A stretch of DNA of 64,000 nt from Phalacrocorax aristotelis. Taxonomy: Eukaryota; Chordata; Aves; Suliformes; Phalacrocoracidae. The DNA is taken from contig NC_134276.1 of NCBI RefSeq assembly GCF_949628215.1, positions 7,219,690-7,283,689 on the forward strand. The letters run 5' to 3'. Position numbers and translations under genes: made by a program. This document shows, in pieces, positions 1 to 12,300 of this stretch; position 1 is the stretch's first letter; the number at the start of each line of letters is the position of its first letter. The notes under the pieces are model-generated. The model made no database searches, was not told where the DNA came from, and saw only the letters and a list, made by a program, of their open reading frames with translations.

Positions 1-3000
1 TTTTATGAACTTCCTAGTACATAACAGATCCTTTTGTTTGTCTTGCATCAAGAAGCAATGCTAATTGGCCTAGCGCAAGGAATGCCAAACCCGAACTAGA
101 ATACGTGTCTTTTTTGGAAGAATGGGGCAAGGGAAGAAAAGGAAAGGGATTTGGCAGCCCCTGGTTATATGCACACATCCTCTGTGGGACATTGGGGGTG
201 AGAGGAAGAGCAGGTGTGTTTCCCATTCTGCAACAGAAGTTTGTGAGAAGGGAAGGGAGGTGCTGTTGGTCCCTTCTCACTTTTTTCTTCCATACTGAAT
301 CTGCGCATTTAAGATGGCAAGTCTCCAGAAGAAGAGGGTGAGTGCTTCTTTCCTGTAAAATGAAAGGAAGCCGATGGCATCTTAACAAAATCTTTTTAGG
401 GAATTAATCAATTACTTGCATTATGAGTTTCAGGTTTTGGTGGGGAGGGCAATCTCTTCACTGTTTCTTGTGGAACTTCCTTGCTAGAATTTGAATCTGT
501 CTCGTAATTATGTTGGGAAAACATTCAGAAAGAGCTAGCCATTAAATGCAGAACTGCATCAGATAAGCATACGTATGGTCAGGAGATAACTTCCCACCAA
601 GTAATCTGTTTTCTTCCAATCTGTCTTAAATGTTTTAGTGTTTTACTTAAATCTGTTTTCAAGCAAGGTGTAAATACACTGTCTTAAGCTGGACCTTGTG
701 TGGGTCTAATGCCAATGATGGCATGAAGAATGAGAAAGTGAGAATGGGAGTTTGAGTCTTGTGAGCTCCCCCCTTCTGCTTTTCGAGGGAGTCCAGTCCC
801 TCTGTAAAGGGAGATGAGAATAATTGTTACTCAACAGACAGTGCTCTGCCTTCAGAGATCAAGAGGCTTGAGCCACCTTCGCTATTATATTTCAAGTCCC
901 TTATCCTGAGGAAATAGTCTTCGTGTTGTAACTCTTGAGGAAAAGAATTAGCAAGTAGAAGAATGAAGTTCTTGCAAATGAACTATTATTAATTCAAGCA
1001 ATGTGCCTACTGATGCTAAACCACAAATGTGCCAATGGTATGGTGTGCAAGCAAGTAAACTAGATTTGAAGAACCTTAGGATTTATAATGAGGTATGCAG
1101 ATGTTGCTGATGTTAACTTGCTGGAATCACTGTAATTTTGAAGCTGCTTCAAAATTCTGGGTTTTTAAAGTAGTTTTATACCGATGGCTATGTAAAATAA
1201 ATGGCATGGCATCTATAGTTAGCCTGGCAAGCAAGGGTCACAGGGAAAAGAAAAATGTAGGTGTGTTTCTCTGAGGCTTCTCTTTAATTTATGAACCTTG
1301 TATTCCAGAGACCACATCCTCTTGAAACCACTGGCCTAATGATTGTATACCATAATCGGTATAGAGATTGACGTTCTTAGGCCCTGCTGCCAATATCCAA
1401 GCCCTATGAAAGAAATGGCAAGCTGCCATATGTGATTAGAGGGGTTGGGCCACAACCAAAGGCAATGATTCTTTTTCTTTTCCAATTTTCAGTTGTTGAC
1501 TTTTATCTTCTTTCTGTTATAAACATTTTGCTCTCTTGTTTTGTTTTACACAAAATTTACTCTGAACAATTGCCTGTATAATCTTCAGAGTGATTAAGGT
1601 CTTGACTTCTTACCAAACAGGAGTAAAATGAAATCCCAGGCAGAGCCGTGTGGACGGGCAAAGCAGATGTTACTGCAGGAAAGCGGTAATTTTCTCAAGT
1701 GCTTGCGTTACTCTAGCTGCATATCTTCCTCTTCCAGCTGGCTGAAGATCATTATATAAGGCTGTCAGTGAGAATGTTTCAGGATTGCAACTATTTTGCA
1801 GGTTAAAAACAACAACAGGGATCATTTTGGTACTGTTGAGGGGCGGGTAAGGTGTAAGGAAGATTTGTTGTGGATTATATTTTTAATTTTTTCACTATTG
1901 TGGCTGCTTTGAGCAGTTTTCTGGTCCTATAATTGCAGAGTAGATTGTTTCCCTTGATGGTATTGCAATGAATATGCATGGAACAACATGTAGGTTTATT
2001 ACTGGAATAAAATAAAGCATTGCTGTGTTTGTAAGAGCCACTTCAGTGTTGCCTTATTATAGATAACCCCCACTACTGCAGAGATCCCTGTTCCACCAAC
2101 ACCCTCCACTTCACAGCTAGTTTGATAAGAACTTCTCTGCCTCCCACTGACTAAACATACATGTTGGCAAATACTGTTCTCTAAGTTAATCTCTGGGACT
2201 GTTGGAAATATGATATGCTGTGTACATTTAGCTGTTATCATTTTGAAAATGCTCTGATAACACCTCTTGAAAGAGCAGCTGGATTGGCTACAGATATGCG
2301 TATCTTACCAGATGATCTCTTCCCTTCTGCCCCTTCAAGAATTAAAATGACAACAGGCCTTCTTGTGTTTGTTTTAAGTGCACGTCCTTACCATTGCAGG
2401 CAACCATGTTTAAAACTCTCTTGGATGATGACTTAAGTCCCTATTGAAAGTTAATAGCATTTCTTTTCTCCACTACTCAAACTGAAATCTGTAATTCTCT
2501 GATCATCTGCTCAAATATGTTCATGACCATCTTAAACTGTGTTTGTGTCGACACTAGCATTTAGCTCAATCAGCTGTTCTCCCTTCATGGGATTTGCTTC
2601 ATGTGTTTACAGAAAAAATATGTTCTCTAAGCCTCGGATGGTGCTGAATTACCTGTGACCGTACTGCTTAAATGGTGGAGAGTCAGATTCGTTCAGGAGA
2701 GTGTGATGGTTGGTTGGTTTGTTTGTTTTTGTTGAAAGCTGTAGCCTGTAGGTGTCATAGCCAGAGGCACCATTAACTGCCTAATGTGACCTCCCAGGGT
2801 GATGTGGGCCAATTCTGCAAAGCTGTTATTGCTCCTAATATTCTTCTTGGCTTCCTTGCTTCAAAATAAATGACCATTATTTCCTGAGCATGGCTGTAGG
2901 ACAAACTTAGTTACACCTTTTCTGAGAATAATGAGTTTCTCTGCAGATGCAAATTGTTATATTTCACAATTCCGTTTATCTGTCTTCCTCAGCTTCCTGT

Positions 3001-5550
3001 TGCCTTATGTCTGGACTTCCAGCTCATCCTTGTTGCTAGCGCTGATGTGGTGTGGCAGTGAAGATATAAAGTTAGGAAAATGTGTAGCTTTCGAATGCCT
3101 AAAACCAACCCCTCTCGTTTTCAAGAGCCAATAGGTTCTTGTAACTGAACGCTTTAAGGGATGAAGATGTACACAGATGAGTGTCACTGATCAGCCAGGC
3201 CCGCAGGGTAATTGTTCAACTGAAGGAGTTGGCACAAATAGGGGTGGCAAAAGCAGCCAGAAGTGTAGGATTGGCTGCCACCTTCTTCCTCTTGTTAGAA
3301 GGCATTGGCTGCAAGACAGATTCTCTAGAGCAAAGCTCTAGCAGACTAGGTCTGCTGTACAAGAAGCTCTTGACAAGTAATTTTGCAATGTAAATTTAGG
3401 ACATTATGAGGTTTCTGCATGCAAAAGACAATCTTGTTGATTTGGATGGAACAGCTGACTCTAGGGTTTTGCTGTTTGTTTTCTGATCCTGTTGATGAAC
3501 TTAATGCCAGTCACAGCAAACTACTTCAACCTCTTCCTTGCCTCTCCCTCGTTACATCCTATATGTATACACTGAGTAAAAACTTCGATATCTAAACTCT
3601 GATTGTGGCACCTCTTAATGTGATATCTCATAATGTTTGGAATGCAGTATTCGAATTAACATTCCCCTTTTGTGCTTGGGAGAAAGCAGTGGCGGGGGAC
3701 AGACTTGTGTTCTAGAAAAATATAAACCCTTACTTAAAGAAATTGAGGTGTATAACTGCCTGAGAGGTTTTGAGACATTTTATAAGATAAAAATTTTGGA
3801 TGAGTGCCTGGCTTAAAGCACTTGGAAGTTGTGAGCGGCTTAATTGTGTGTGTGTGTGAATCTACATCTTGGGTCTTCTTTCTATTTCTTTTATCGCCAA
3901 AACATAGAAGCATTCATGCATGAGTTATATAAAGCATAATTTCAGATTCCTGTTTATTACAGGGATTAGAAATCTTTTATGAAAGGGAAGATCTTTGTGT
4001 GGTTTCACTTGAATTTAAGGTTTAAGGAAAAAAATCATGCCAAATACCCTAAGACCCACAAATGTTAGTCTACAGCACGTGACAGCCTTTCTACAGAAAC
4101 CAGCCAGTGTGGTATTCTTATTGATTGCCATTATTTAGTCACTCTGATATGGGTCCTTCAGTCTTATTGAAACTCAGGTCTGAAAACTTCCCATTGAACT
4201 CACAGTGGCACCGGCCGAACTATTGGGACCTCTCAGTTCTTTTCGGCATGTACAGGGGCTTTTAAGAGGAAAAAATTGTCAAAAAAGAAATCAGAAGAAT
4301 TGAGCCTGGGGTGGTTGGTAGTGGGTGACTTGAAATGGAGGAAGGCATTGAGCGCTTTAAATTATTATTTTTTTAATTATTTTTCAATTAGCCTTAGGTC
4401 TTATAACAGGTGCTCTACTCTAAGCCAGCAGTTTTTACCATCTGTGCCTGGAATCAGTGCAAACAATCCTTTTGCAGAAAGCCAGCCTTGCAGTAACTTG
4501 TATAAGCAGGTCTCAAAAGGTTGGCCAAGTGCACCACACACAGAAAGGGGTTTTCTCTTTGTTTATGCAGAGACTAAAAACTGCTCTGGTTACAGTTTGT
4601 GACTGGTATGGTTCCAGGGGCTAAAGGCTCATCATAGTGAAATGTGATACAATTTGTACTATATGGATGATATACCTTAAAGGGGGGTGAGGGGGGCAAC
4701 CTCCAACTAATTATTGCTGTTTTTTTCAACTGTTTGTCCAGTGAGATCAGAGGCTGGTTTTTCAGGTACTCAGGCATGCCTTAACTGAAGCATTATGTTG
4801 CTAACTTTGCAAAGGAACCTAAAGGGTCTCAGCTGCACTACTCAAGACTGGGGAAGCTTTTTATCGTAACCTAGGGTGGCAGCAAAACCAACTAATATGA
4901 TGCCATGTAAGTCTGAATACAGGATGAGCACAAGTGGATCAGTAGAACAGAATTCACGTAGGATTGTGAGCTGAGAGGAGAATGTGTTCCAGTTAAACCA
5001 GACACAGTAAGTATGTGAAACAGAAAAATTCAGCGTTGTGAACTGTGGAACAATGCTGTTATGATATTTACTAGGAGAAAGATGGTTAAGGCCCTGCCAG
5101 GGTAGGTGGTATCTTGCACCTGATGAAAACAAAGTGGGAGTGCAACATTAGTTGCAGAAAATCCTCTACAAAGTGATAGTATCAGGAAGTTTAGTAGCAG
5201 TGCAGCTTGCTGCGAGCTGCCACAGCCTGTGTGGATGCTCAGCCCTTGCAAACTGTTGTTCAGCTGGGGAGGACTGAAGTTCTGCTTCTGCTAGTTTTAT
5301 TAACTTGAATACTGTTAGACATTGATGAAGCCTGAAGCTTGTTTTGTAAATGCCGTTCAACTATTTCTTTTAGATTTTTAAATTAATCTAAGAGACAACG
5401 TAACACTTCTCTCAGCCTTCTTTAAACACAAATACATGGTAAGATATCATTCCTACAACAGCTTTCTTACAGACTTGCTTGACCTGAGGCAAGAAACTTG
5501 CCTGATTTACAAGAAAAATCCCTGATGATTCCAGTTGTGAGCTGCCAGGG
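1..5550. other. Gene-free stretch upstream of SYTL2
   Basis: AT-rich sequence with short, unsupported open frames on both strands. I see no exon with conserved protein, no CpG island and no recognisable mobile element, only simple repeats such as a short (GT)n near 3847 and a T/G-rich tract near 2707. It could be a 5' intron of SYTL2 or intergenic DNA. Confidence 0.6.
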
Positions 5551-6142
5551 TGTTGTGGTTTAACCCCAGCAGGCAGCTAAGCACTACCCAGCCGCTCGCT
5601 CGCTCCCCCCACAGTGGGATGGGGGAGAGAATCAGAAGAGTAAAAGTTAAAAAAACTCCTGGGCTGAGATAAAGACAGTTTAATAGAGAAAGAAAAAGCT
5701 GCACATGCAAGCAAAGCAGAACAAGGGATTCATTCTCCTTCCCATGGGAGGCAGGTGCTCAGCCATCCCCAGGAAAGCAGGGCTCCATCACACGTAACGG
5801 TTACTTGGGAAGACAAACGCCATCACTCCGAACGTCCCCCCTTCCTTCTTCTTCCCCCAGCTTTCTATGCTGAGCATGATGTCATATGGTGTGGGACATC
5901 CCTGGAGTCAGTTGGGGTCAGCTGTCCCAGCCATGTCCCCTCCCAACCCGTTGTGCACCCCCAGCCCCTTGCTGGTGGGGTGGGGTGAGAGGCAGAAAAG
6001 GCCTTGACTCTGTGTAAGTGCTGCTCAGCTGTAACAAAAACATCCCTGTGTTATAAACACTGTTTTCAGCACAAGTCCAAAACATGGTCCCATACTAGGT
6101 ACTGTGAAGAAAATTAACTCTGTCCCAGGCAAAAACAGCACA
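5551..6142 (-). mobile_element. Solo LTR of an avian endogenous retrovirus
   Basis: A 592-bp element with TG...CA ends begins TGTTGTGGTTTAACCCC and ends AACAGCACA on the + strand. The flanks are CAGGG (5546-5550) and CAAGG (6143-6147), a probable 5-bp target duplication with one later change. Read on the minus strand, the order is U3, a weakened TATA-like box (CATAGAAAGC) and ATTAAA as poly(A) signal, so the LTR points left. No internal retroviral genes are present. I assign it from memory to the ERV LTRs common in neoavian genomes. Confidence 0.85.
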
Positions 6143-8951
6143 CAAGGTTTTGTGGTTGCAATGTAAGCTCCTGTGCCTGTTGGCAGCTGGGCACATGCCA
6201 TTCAGTCAGCACCCAGGGCTTTGGATTAGCACTGTGGACGCGGACTGGTGTATCAGATGTTATGAAAAGTGTCCCCACGATAGTAAAAAGAGATATCCAT
6301 ACCTGTTCATAAGCTGAAGGAGTACTGTTGTAGATCCTCAACAAATTTAGGATTATTGTGTTGGTAGCCCTTTGGCAAGCACTTTTTACTTCTGCCTAAG
6401 TATAAAACTAGTTTTCTAAGTATAAATAAAGTTACAGATAGCAGGTTGTTTGAGATAGTGTTATATCAACCTCATAGAGTAAAATCACAACGAGAATCAT
6501 GGAGAAGGTAAATATGGCAGCCAAACAGAACCACAGGCAGAAGGTGGTTGGGCTTTTTTTTAGCAGGGAGGATAGTCATTAACCTGGCTGCAGCTGCCTT
6601 CCACATCTGTAAAAGGTGCTGTTATAATCAGAGATTGAGTTTCCCTTTCAGTAGGGCCAGTGCCAATATCTTGTTTTAATCTCCTGGTTGAACTCTGTGG
6701 CCATGGGAGCAAGTGCAATGACTCGTTGAATGATTTTAGTGCTCTTTAGACCAACAGGATGTCAGCGTCCTGCCTGCTGGCTGGCAGTGTCAGATTGCAA
6801 GGGCCTAAGGCAGACACACGTGCACCTAGAGGGTTGTGATGGCAGCTGCCTAAGAGAGACCCATCCATAACTACATCTGCTTCTCTTCTGTCTCTCACCA
6901 GGTTTGTCACTAGGGATGCTTCTGAGGCTTACATTAAATTCAAGCTATTTATTTCTTTTTCTCTGGCTTTGTTACATCCATGGTGCTGTAACCCTGAGGC
7001 ACTAAGAGACTCAACTCTAGATATAGCTGAATCCCTGCCTTAACCCCCTTTTTTATCCCTCTGAGATTTTTTTGAAGAGGTTTATGTCTTTCCTTGGATT
7101 GCCTTGTAAGTGAATAGTCCTCTGGAACCATAGCCTATAAAACAGAGGCAAAACAGTATTTTAAATTGCTGCTTGTAAATGCAGTTTTGTTTGGATAAAG
7201 CTGTGAGGTTCATGTTACCGCCAGACTTCTCATTCCACATACTCAAGATGGTTATGAAGAAATTATTTCACATTTATTCCATATGTTTTGTAGGACAGTG
7301 ATTGGGCCTACATGCACTCGTATTCCTGACATAATTATATACTATTAGTGGTAAAATGCTACGGGTGAATGTTACATTCGTCTTGTAAGTTAAGTTGTAT
7401 TGTAGCCTATGGCAACCATAGATACTTTGACTTTCCTTCCCAAAGCGGAGGCTGGTACAAAGGAAAGGGAAATGACTCAAATGGTTCCCTTCCTCTTGAC
7501 CTCAAGGTAAGGAGTCAGAACAATGCAGCAGTTCTGACTCCATCTAGCAGCTAGCAGCAGCTTCTAGAAAGTTTAAAAGGTTTACTGTAAGAAACTTGCC
7601 TTTGCAAACCTGGTATCTGACCTTTCAGTGAGGAGTTCTGGGGAAAAGAGTAATTGGGTCAAAAGTCTATTAGAGAATTCCTATTTGATTCTCAGGAGAT
7701 GATATCTTAAGCCTATTGCTTTTAGTTCTAAGTAGCATGTGAGAAGCTTTTATGAGCAATACACATCTTTGTTACCAATAGAAGACAAAATCCTGCAGAA
7801 AGAGGCATTGCACCAATTTGAGAACGTGCTCCCAAAATCTTGAACTGGAGCGTACACGTTCCCAGCCTCCTCCCGCCTCACTGATGCAACGTGTCACATC
7901 TGGCAGGGTCTGATGCCTTCCCTGGGGGTTTTCCTCCAGGGTTTGTGGTGACTGCTGCCTTTCTGATCTCCTGAAAGGAGAAAGAAGTCTTTGAAGACTT
8001 GGAGTGGGAAGACAGGTGCGGAGGGCAATGCACACCATTTGGTAGGAGTGGAGTAGGGTCCAAAAGTTCAATGGCTTGTCCTAATGGGATGGTTCTTTTG
8101 TTCTGTTTGGCTGATGACTTTCCAGAAATGGTGTCCTAGAAATGTGCCAATGATAAGTATAGCAGCATGGCAAGCTCGCGAGTTTTAGCCCAAGAGGTTG
8201 CTTTTTTTTTTCCTCTTCTGTTCCTGGAGTTCAGGCAATCTTTCTTTAAATAAATAAAATCCAACTTCTAGCCTGTGTGAAGAGAGTTCATGGACGTGAT
8301 CCAAATCTATGCTGGCAGAAGGTGAACCCCGCAGAGGCATGTTCGGCTGCCTCACTCTGTCCGCTGCTTTGCTGTGAATCAGGGCTGCAAGCAGCAGTGG
8401 ATTTGCCTGCTGAGAGATCTGGCTCTTGTCTGTCTGTGTATGACAGCCATAGACACAGATTTCATGTGTGCTCTTGAGTATAATGTCAATACTTGTGACT
8501 ACATGTTTGAGTTTTTCTTTGTCTTTTTTTTCTCTTTATACACTTTAAAAGAATGTGATAAGTGTTACATTTTGGGGGGAGTTTGGTTAAGGTTTTTTTG
8601 TTTGGGTTGTTTTTGGTTTTTTGTGTTGGTTTTTTTTTTTGCCTTGCCCCTCCTCAAACTGTTCTGCAGACTTAAAGGACAAATTGAAATGCACTTATTT
8701 TAAAATCTATTATTTAAATGACACTTGATTCTGTGTTTTAGGGTGTGAGTTGTGCTGGAAAAGGAATACAATTTCATGGCCACCTTGTTCAGGAGGTCTG
8801 TAAAACAGGTTTGACTTGCAGTGACCACTTGAACTTCAGAAAGTAGTTTAATCACACTGGAAAACTTGTTTCTTTTAATTAAAAATGCATACATAATCTA
8901 ATTCCCTGATCCCTGATGTTACAGTTTGTTCTTCCTTGTCTCATTTTTTAG
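6143..8951. other. Gene-free stretch before SYTL2 exon 1
   Basis: I see no supported coding sequence. A T/G-rich low-complexity tract lies at about 8510-8640. Short open frames on both strands lack conserved peptide or splice context. Confidence 0.55.
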
Positions 8952-9236
8952 GGGATGTTTCGCTTGTTCTTAAACACTGGATATGCTGGCTCAATGAACT
9001 GTTACTCCAGGAAGCAGAGCTGAAAGCACAAGCTGAGAAGACGTTGTTATGGTGGCAAGCAGGAATGCAATGCTTTCCCAAAAGTCTCTCATCTAGGGAA
9101 GCACGCACATGCTCTACTGCAAGAAGGCAACATCTGGGGCTCTTTAAACCACTGAGAGTAACCTCATCCAACTTTCTCGGTGCCTGCTGAAAAAGTCTTC
9201 TATCTTTAAAGCGGACTACAAGACTATCCTCCTCAG

Positions 9237-9278
9237 AAGGGTTCAAGATCTTCCTGGACACTTTACACACGCAACAAG
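9237..9278 (+). other. SYTL2: Likely 5' UTR portion of SYTL2 exon 1
   Basis: A pyrimidine-rich acceptor (TATCCTCCTCAG, ending 9236) lies 42 nt before the start codon. A second candidate acceptor (TCATTTTTTAG, ending 8951) would give a longer leader with upstream ATGs, for example at 8955. Which one is used cannot be decided from sequence alone. Confidence 0.4.
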
Positions 9279-9379
9279 ATGATTGACCTAAGCTTCCTTA
9301 CAGAGGAGGAACAAGAGGCGATAATGAAGGTGCTGCAACGGGATGCGGAGCTTAAAAGAGCTGAAGAAGAGAGAGTCAG
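9279..9379 (+). CDS. SYTL2: SYTL2 coding exon 1 (start codon, SHD1)
   Basis: The ATG at 9279 opens [16 protein letters not shown], the conserved Slp2-a N-terminus. The exon encodes residues 1-33 plus two bases of codon 34 and ends at donor AG|GTAAGA. It forms SHD1, the first helix that binds Rab27. The start is chosen because it matches the family's N-terminus exactly. Confidence 0.96.
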
Positions 9380-12300
9380 GTAAGACATCTAGTGCCCTCG
9401 GTTGTCCTGGGAATACCTACATTGTTCACATACTGAGTTACTCAGAGCATAGGAGTAGTTAAAAACAGTTGTTGCTGAGGGCCCTGTATTGCACAGTATA
9501 TGCGGTTTGGAGATTTTTACTCTGGACTAGGTTTAGCATAGTCTCTGGCTCTACCACGCAAATGATTTATTACTGGCCAAAAGAGCAGCTGTTGATCTGG
9601 ACCCTTACAATTCCCTAAGGGGCCAAGCACACCTGGTACGCATCTGGCTCAATATGCTTCTGGCTTGATTTCCTCAGAAAAGGGTTCAGTTTGTGAGTAT
9701 CAAAACCTCTGCAAACTGAACTACTGCATAGTAAGTGGGGGATTTGATTCAAAAGGAGCACTATGAACCCAAACAAACAAAAAAGTTGGTATGGATGCAG
9801 TCAGCAATATGTCTGATGAAGTTATACCTCAAATATGTAGAGCATTGGCGCTGCGGTGCAGAGGAGGAGGTACCAACACTATGCTCCATTGCCAAGAGAA
9901 GTCCTTGCAACCCAGGGCTAAAGCAGAAAATTGCTCCCTGTTTTCTTTGTGGTGTCACAGACAGAGCAATGCGTTCTTTTTCTCGAGTGCTTTGTGTGCT
10001 GGGAGGTTTTCCTAGAGGTACTATTAGGGTAACTGCCACGAATAGAAAGCACCATTGTCCAGATGACTTCTCTGTGAGAAAGCCATCCACACAAGTACAA
10101 ATAGCAGTCGAACAGTGGTTTCGGCAGATACAGGTAGGCATCTGCTCAAGAATGAGGATTTTAGTAGTCAGGCATCTTTTCAGTGTGAAGGAAAATATCC
10201 ATTACACGGTACACAAAATGACAAGTGGCTGAACAATGGAAAAAGGAGCCTCAGATGCCGAAAGGTCAAAGTGCTGTAGCACAAACAGATGTTTACAGGT
10301 CTCTGCTGAGGCAGGATTTTCTCTCACTGAATCAGTAATCTTCTGTAGGATTCTTTCTCACTGTGATGTTCCTCATGAAGACATGTATTTTGAAATTATT
10401 CCAACCACGATGCAAGTGTGATGCTTTTCTTCTGCTGAGAATTTTTTTTTTTTTAGCCAATGCCCTCCATGTAGGCATACCCTACCCTGCAAATGAAGCA
10501 GCAGTGTTCTTTTTGCTGAGCATGCTTGTGCAGCCTTGAGGTCGTTTGGTCAGCATGTTGTTGAGTTATTCTTCTTGTTCCTTTCAGTGTAAAAGCAATA
10601 AAGGACAAATCAATAGCTTCTCATGGTTAAAAAGTCTTCTCCTTTCAAGGGGTTTGTTTCACTGAAGACTGAAGGTAAAACCACAGCAGCCAATGTTCCC
10701 AATCTTTTCTCCCCACTATCTTACTGCAACCTGAGGAGGAGAGGTTTTCACCACAGTTTTGTTTCCTGCTTCAAAAAGCAGAAAACTGACTTTGCTGTAC
10801 CCGAATGGGCATTTTCTTTTCTTTACTCTAGGTAGAAAAATTCTGGCTTTAGTTTTGGAATGGTATAACAGTGCCAGGTCTGAAAGTGCTCAGGGAAAGT
10901 AATTGTAGATGTGAGTTTGAAAACACTATCTGGGGAAAGGAACTCTTCCTGGAACAGAAAATCAAAAAAACCACTCTCAGTAGTGGTCTGAAAGGGCTGT
11001 CGACAAGTATTTTTGTCTGTATAACTTCACTTTTGCCATTTGTAATTCTAGTTCAAGAGGGTGTGGTGGAAAATGCAAGGGACTGCAGGTTGTAGCAGCC
11101 TATAATCAGCATGTTTGTTTCTACAATAAAATGTCTCTTCTGGTTTCTGAATATTATAACTTCTGAAAAGCTGGAAGTTTACATCTGAAACTAATTTTTC
11201 TGCATAAATGTGGCACGTGGAGCTTGCTTGATATATATTATATATTAAAACACCCCCTGAAATATATCTCCAGCAAATAAGATATATATTTTACTTTGAA
11301 TTCTACAGCCTTGCACACCTGGAAGATTCCAAGAGCAGGGATCCAATGTCATCGTACAAACATCACACCCTGACAAAGTGTTGTTTGTATGTGTATATAA
11401 TGGAAGTCTTTTAACATGATCTTTTTCCCTCCAGAAGAAATTCTGAGGTTTGAAGTGTGTTCTAATAATCTGTGCCCTGTTCCTGGAACGTGGACAAACC
11501 GGTAACATGACAGAATCCTCTTTGAGCAACCCCCTAGTGGAATTTTACAAATCACCTGATGAAGTCCCTTCTCTGCTAACAGCTCCTAATATTGCTTATA
11601 TGTAGTAAAACTGTGCTAATTAGACCAGCCCACGCAGCCTCCTTAGACAAGTCTGCTTTAATTTCATTTGTTGAGTTTGATGAGGTGTTTGCCCCATCCT
11701 GTGGCTCCTCCTGTGTTGGTCTGAATCAGGCTGGTAGTTTTTAAGGACAGCACCGTTTTGGGAACAGCATGCCTGCTTCCCTCTTTGACCTTTGCTGAGG
11801 CCTCTCCCAAAGGAAAGGGGATATTGATGCTTTCTTCTCGTGGGCAAAAGGGTGACAATGAAATCTCAGATGACAAGAGGGTGTGATGCAAGGAAGTCAA
11901 GAGAAATCGCATCCTTTTTTTTATGCCCAGGGCAAGAAGATGCTTCTTTCTGCTTCATTACCCCAGGAGCCGCTGTCAGCCCCTGAATGACAGTGTTGCT
12001 GAGGAGGGGAAAGCCAGCATAAAATCGAAGAGCTGCATGACAGCTTGTCAAGACTAGAAGCTGTTTTTCATCATATTGTTGAGTTTTTGTTATTGCTGTT
12101 GTCCTTATTTCCATCCAGAAATCTCTGACAGACCCTGCTCTAGCTGGGTTTCAGGTATTGAACAAATGAGTGGACTGAGCACATAAGTGCGCTTCCTGGC
12201 AGTAGCTTCAACATAGCCCCCAACTCTTTTTACAGTTGCGTAGTTCAGAATCAACATCGATTCAGGACCTTTCTGGAGACAGTAACGTGGAACAGAAATA

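Noticed and set aside
9735-10232. 165-codon open frame on + in intron 1
   Set aside because: An equally long frame lies on the opposite strand, there is no conserved peptide, and no fitting splice sites; looks like chance or an old decayed repeat.
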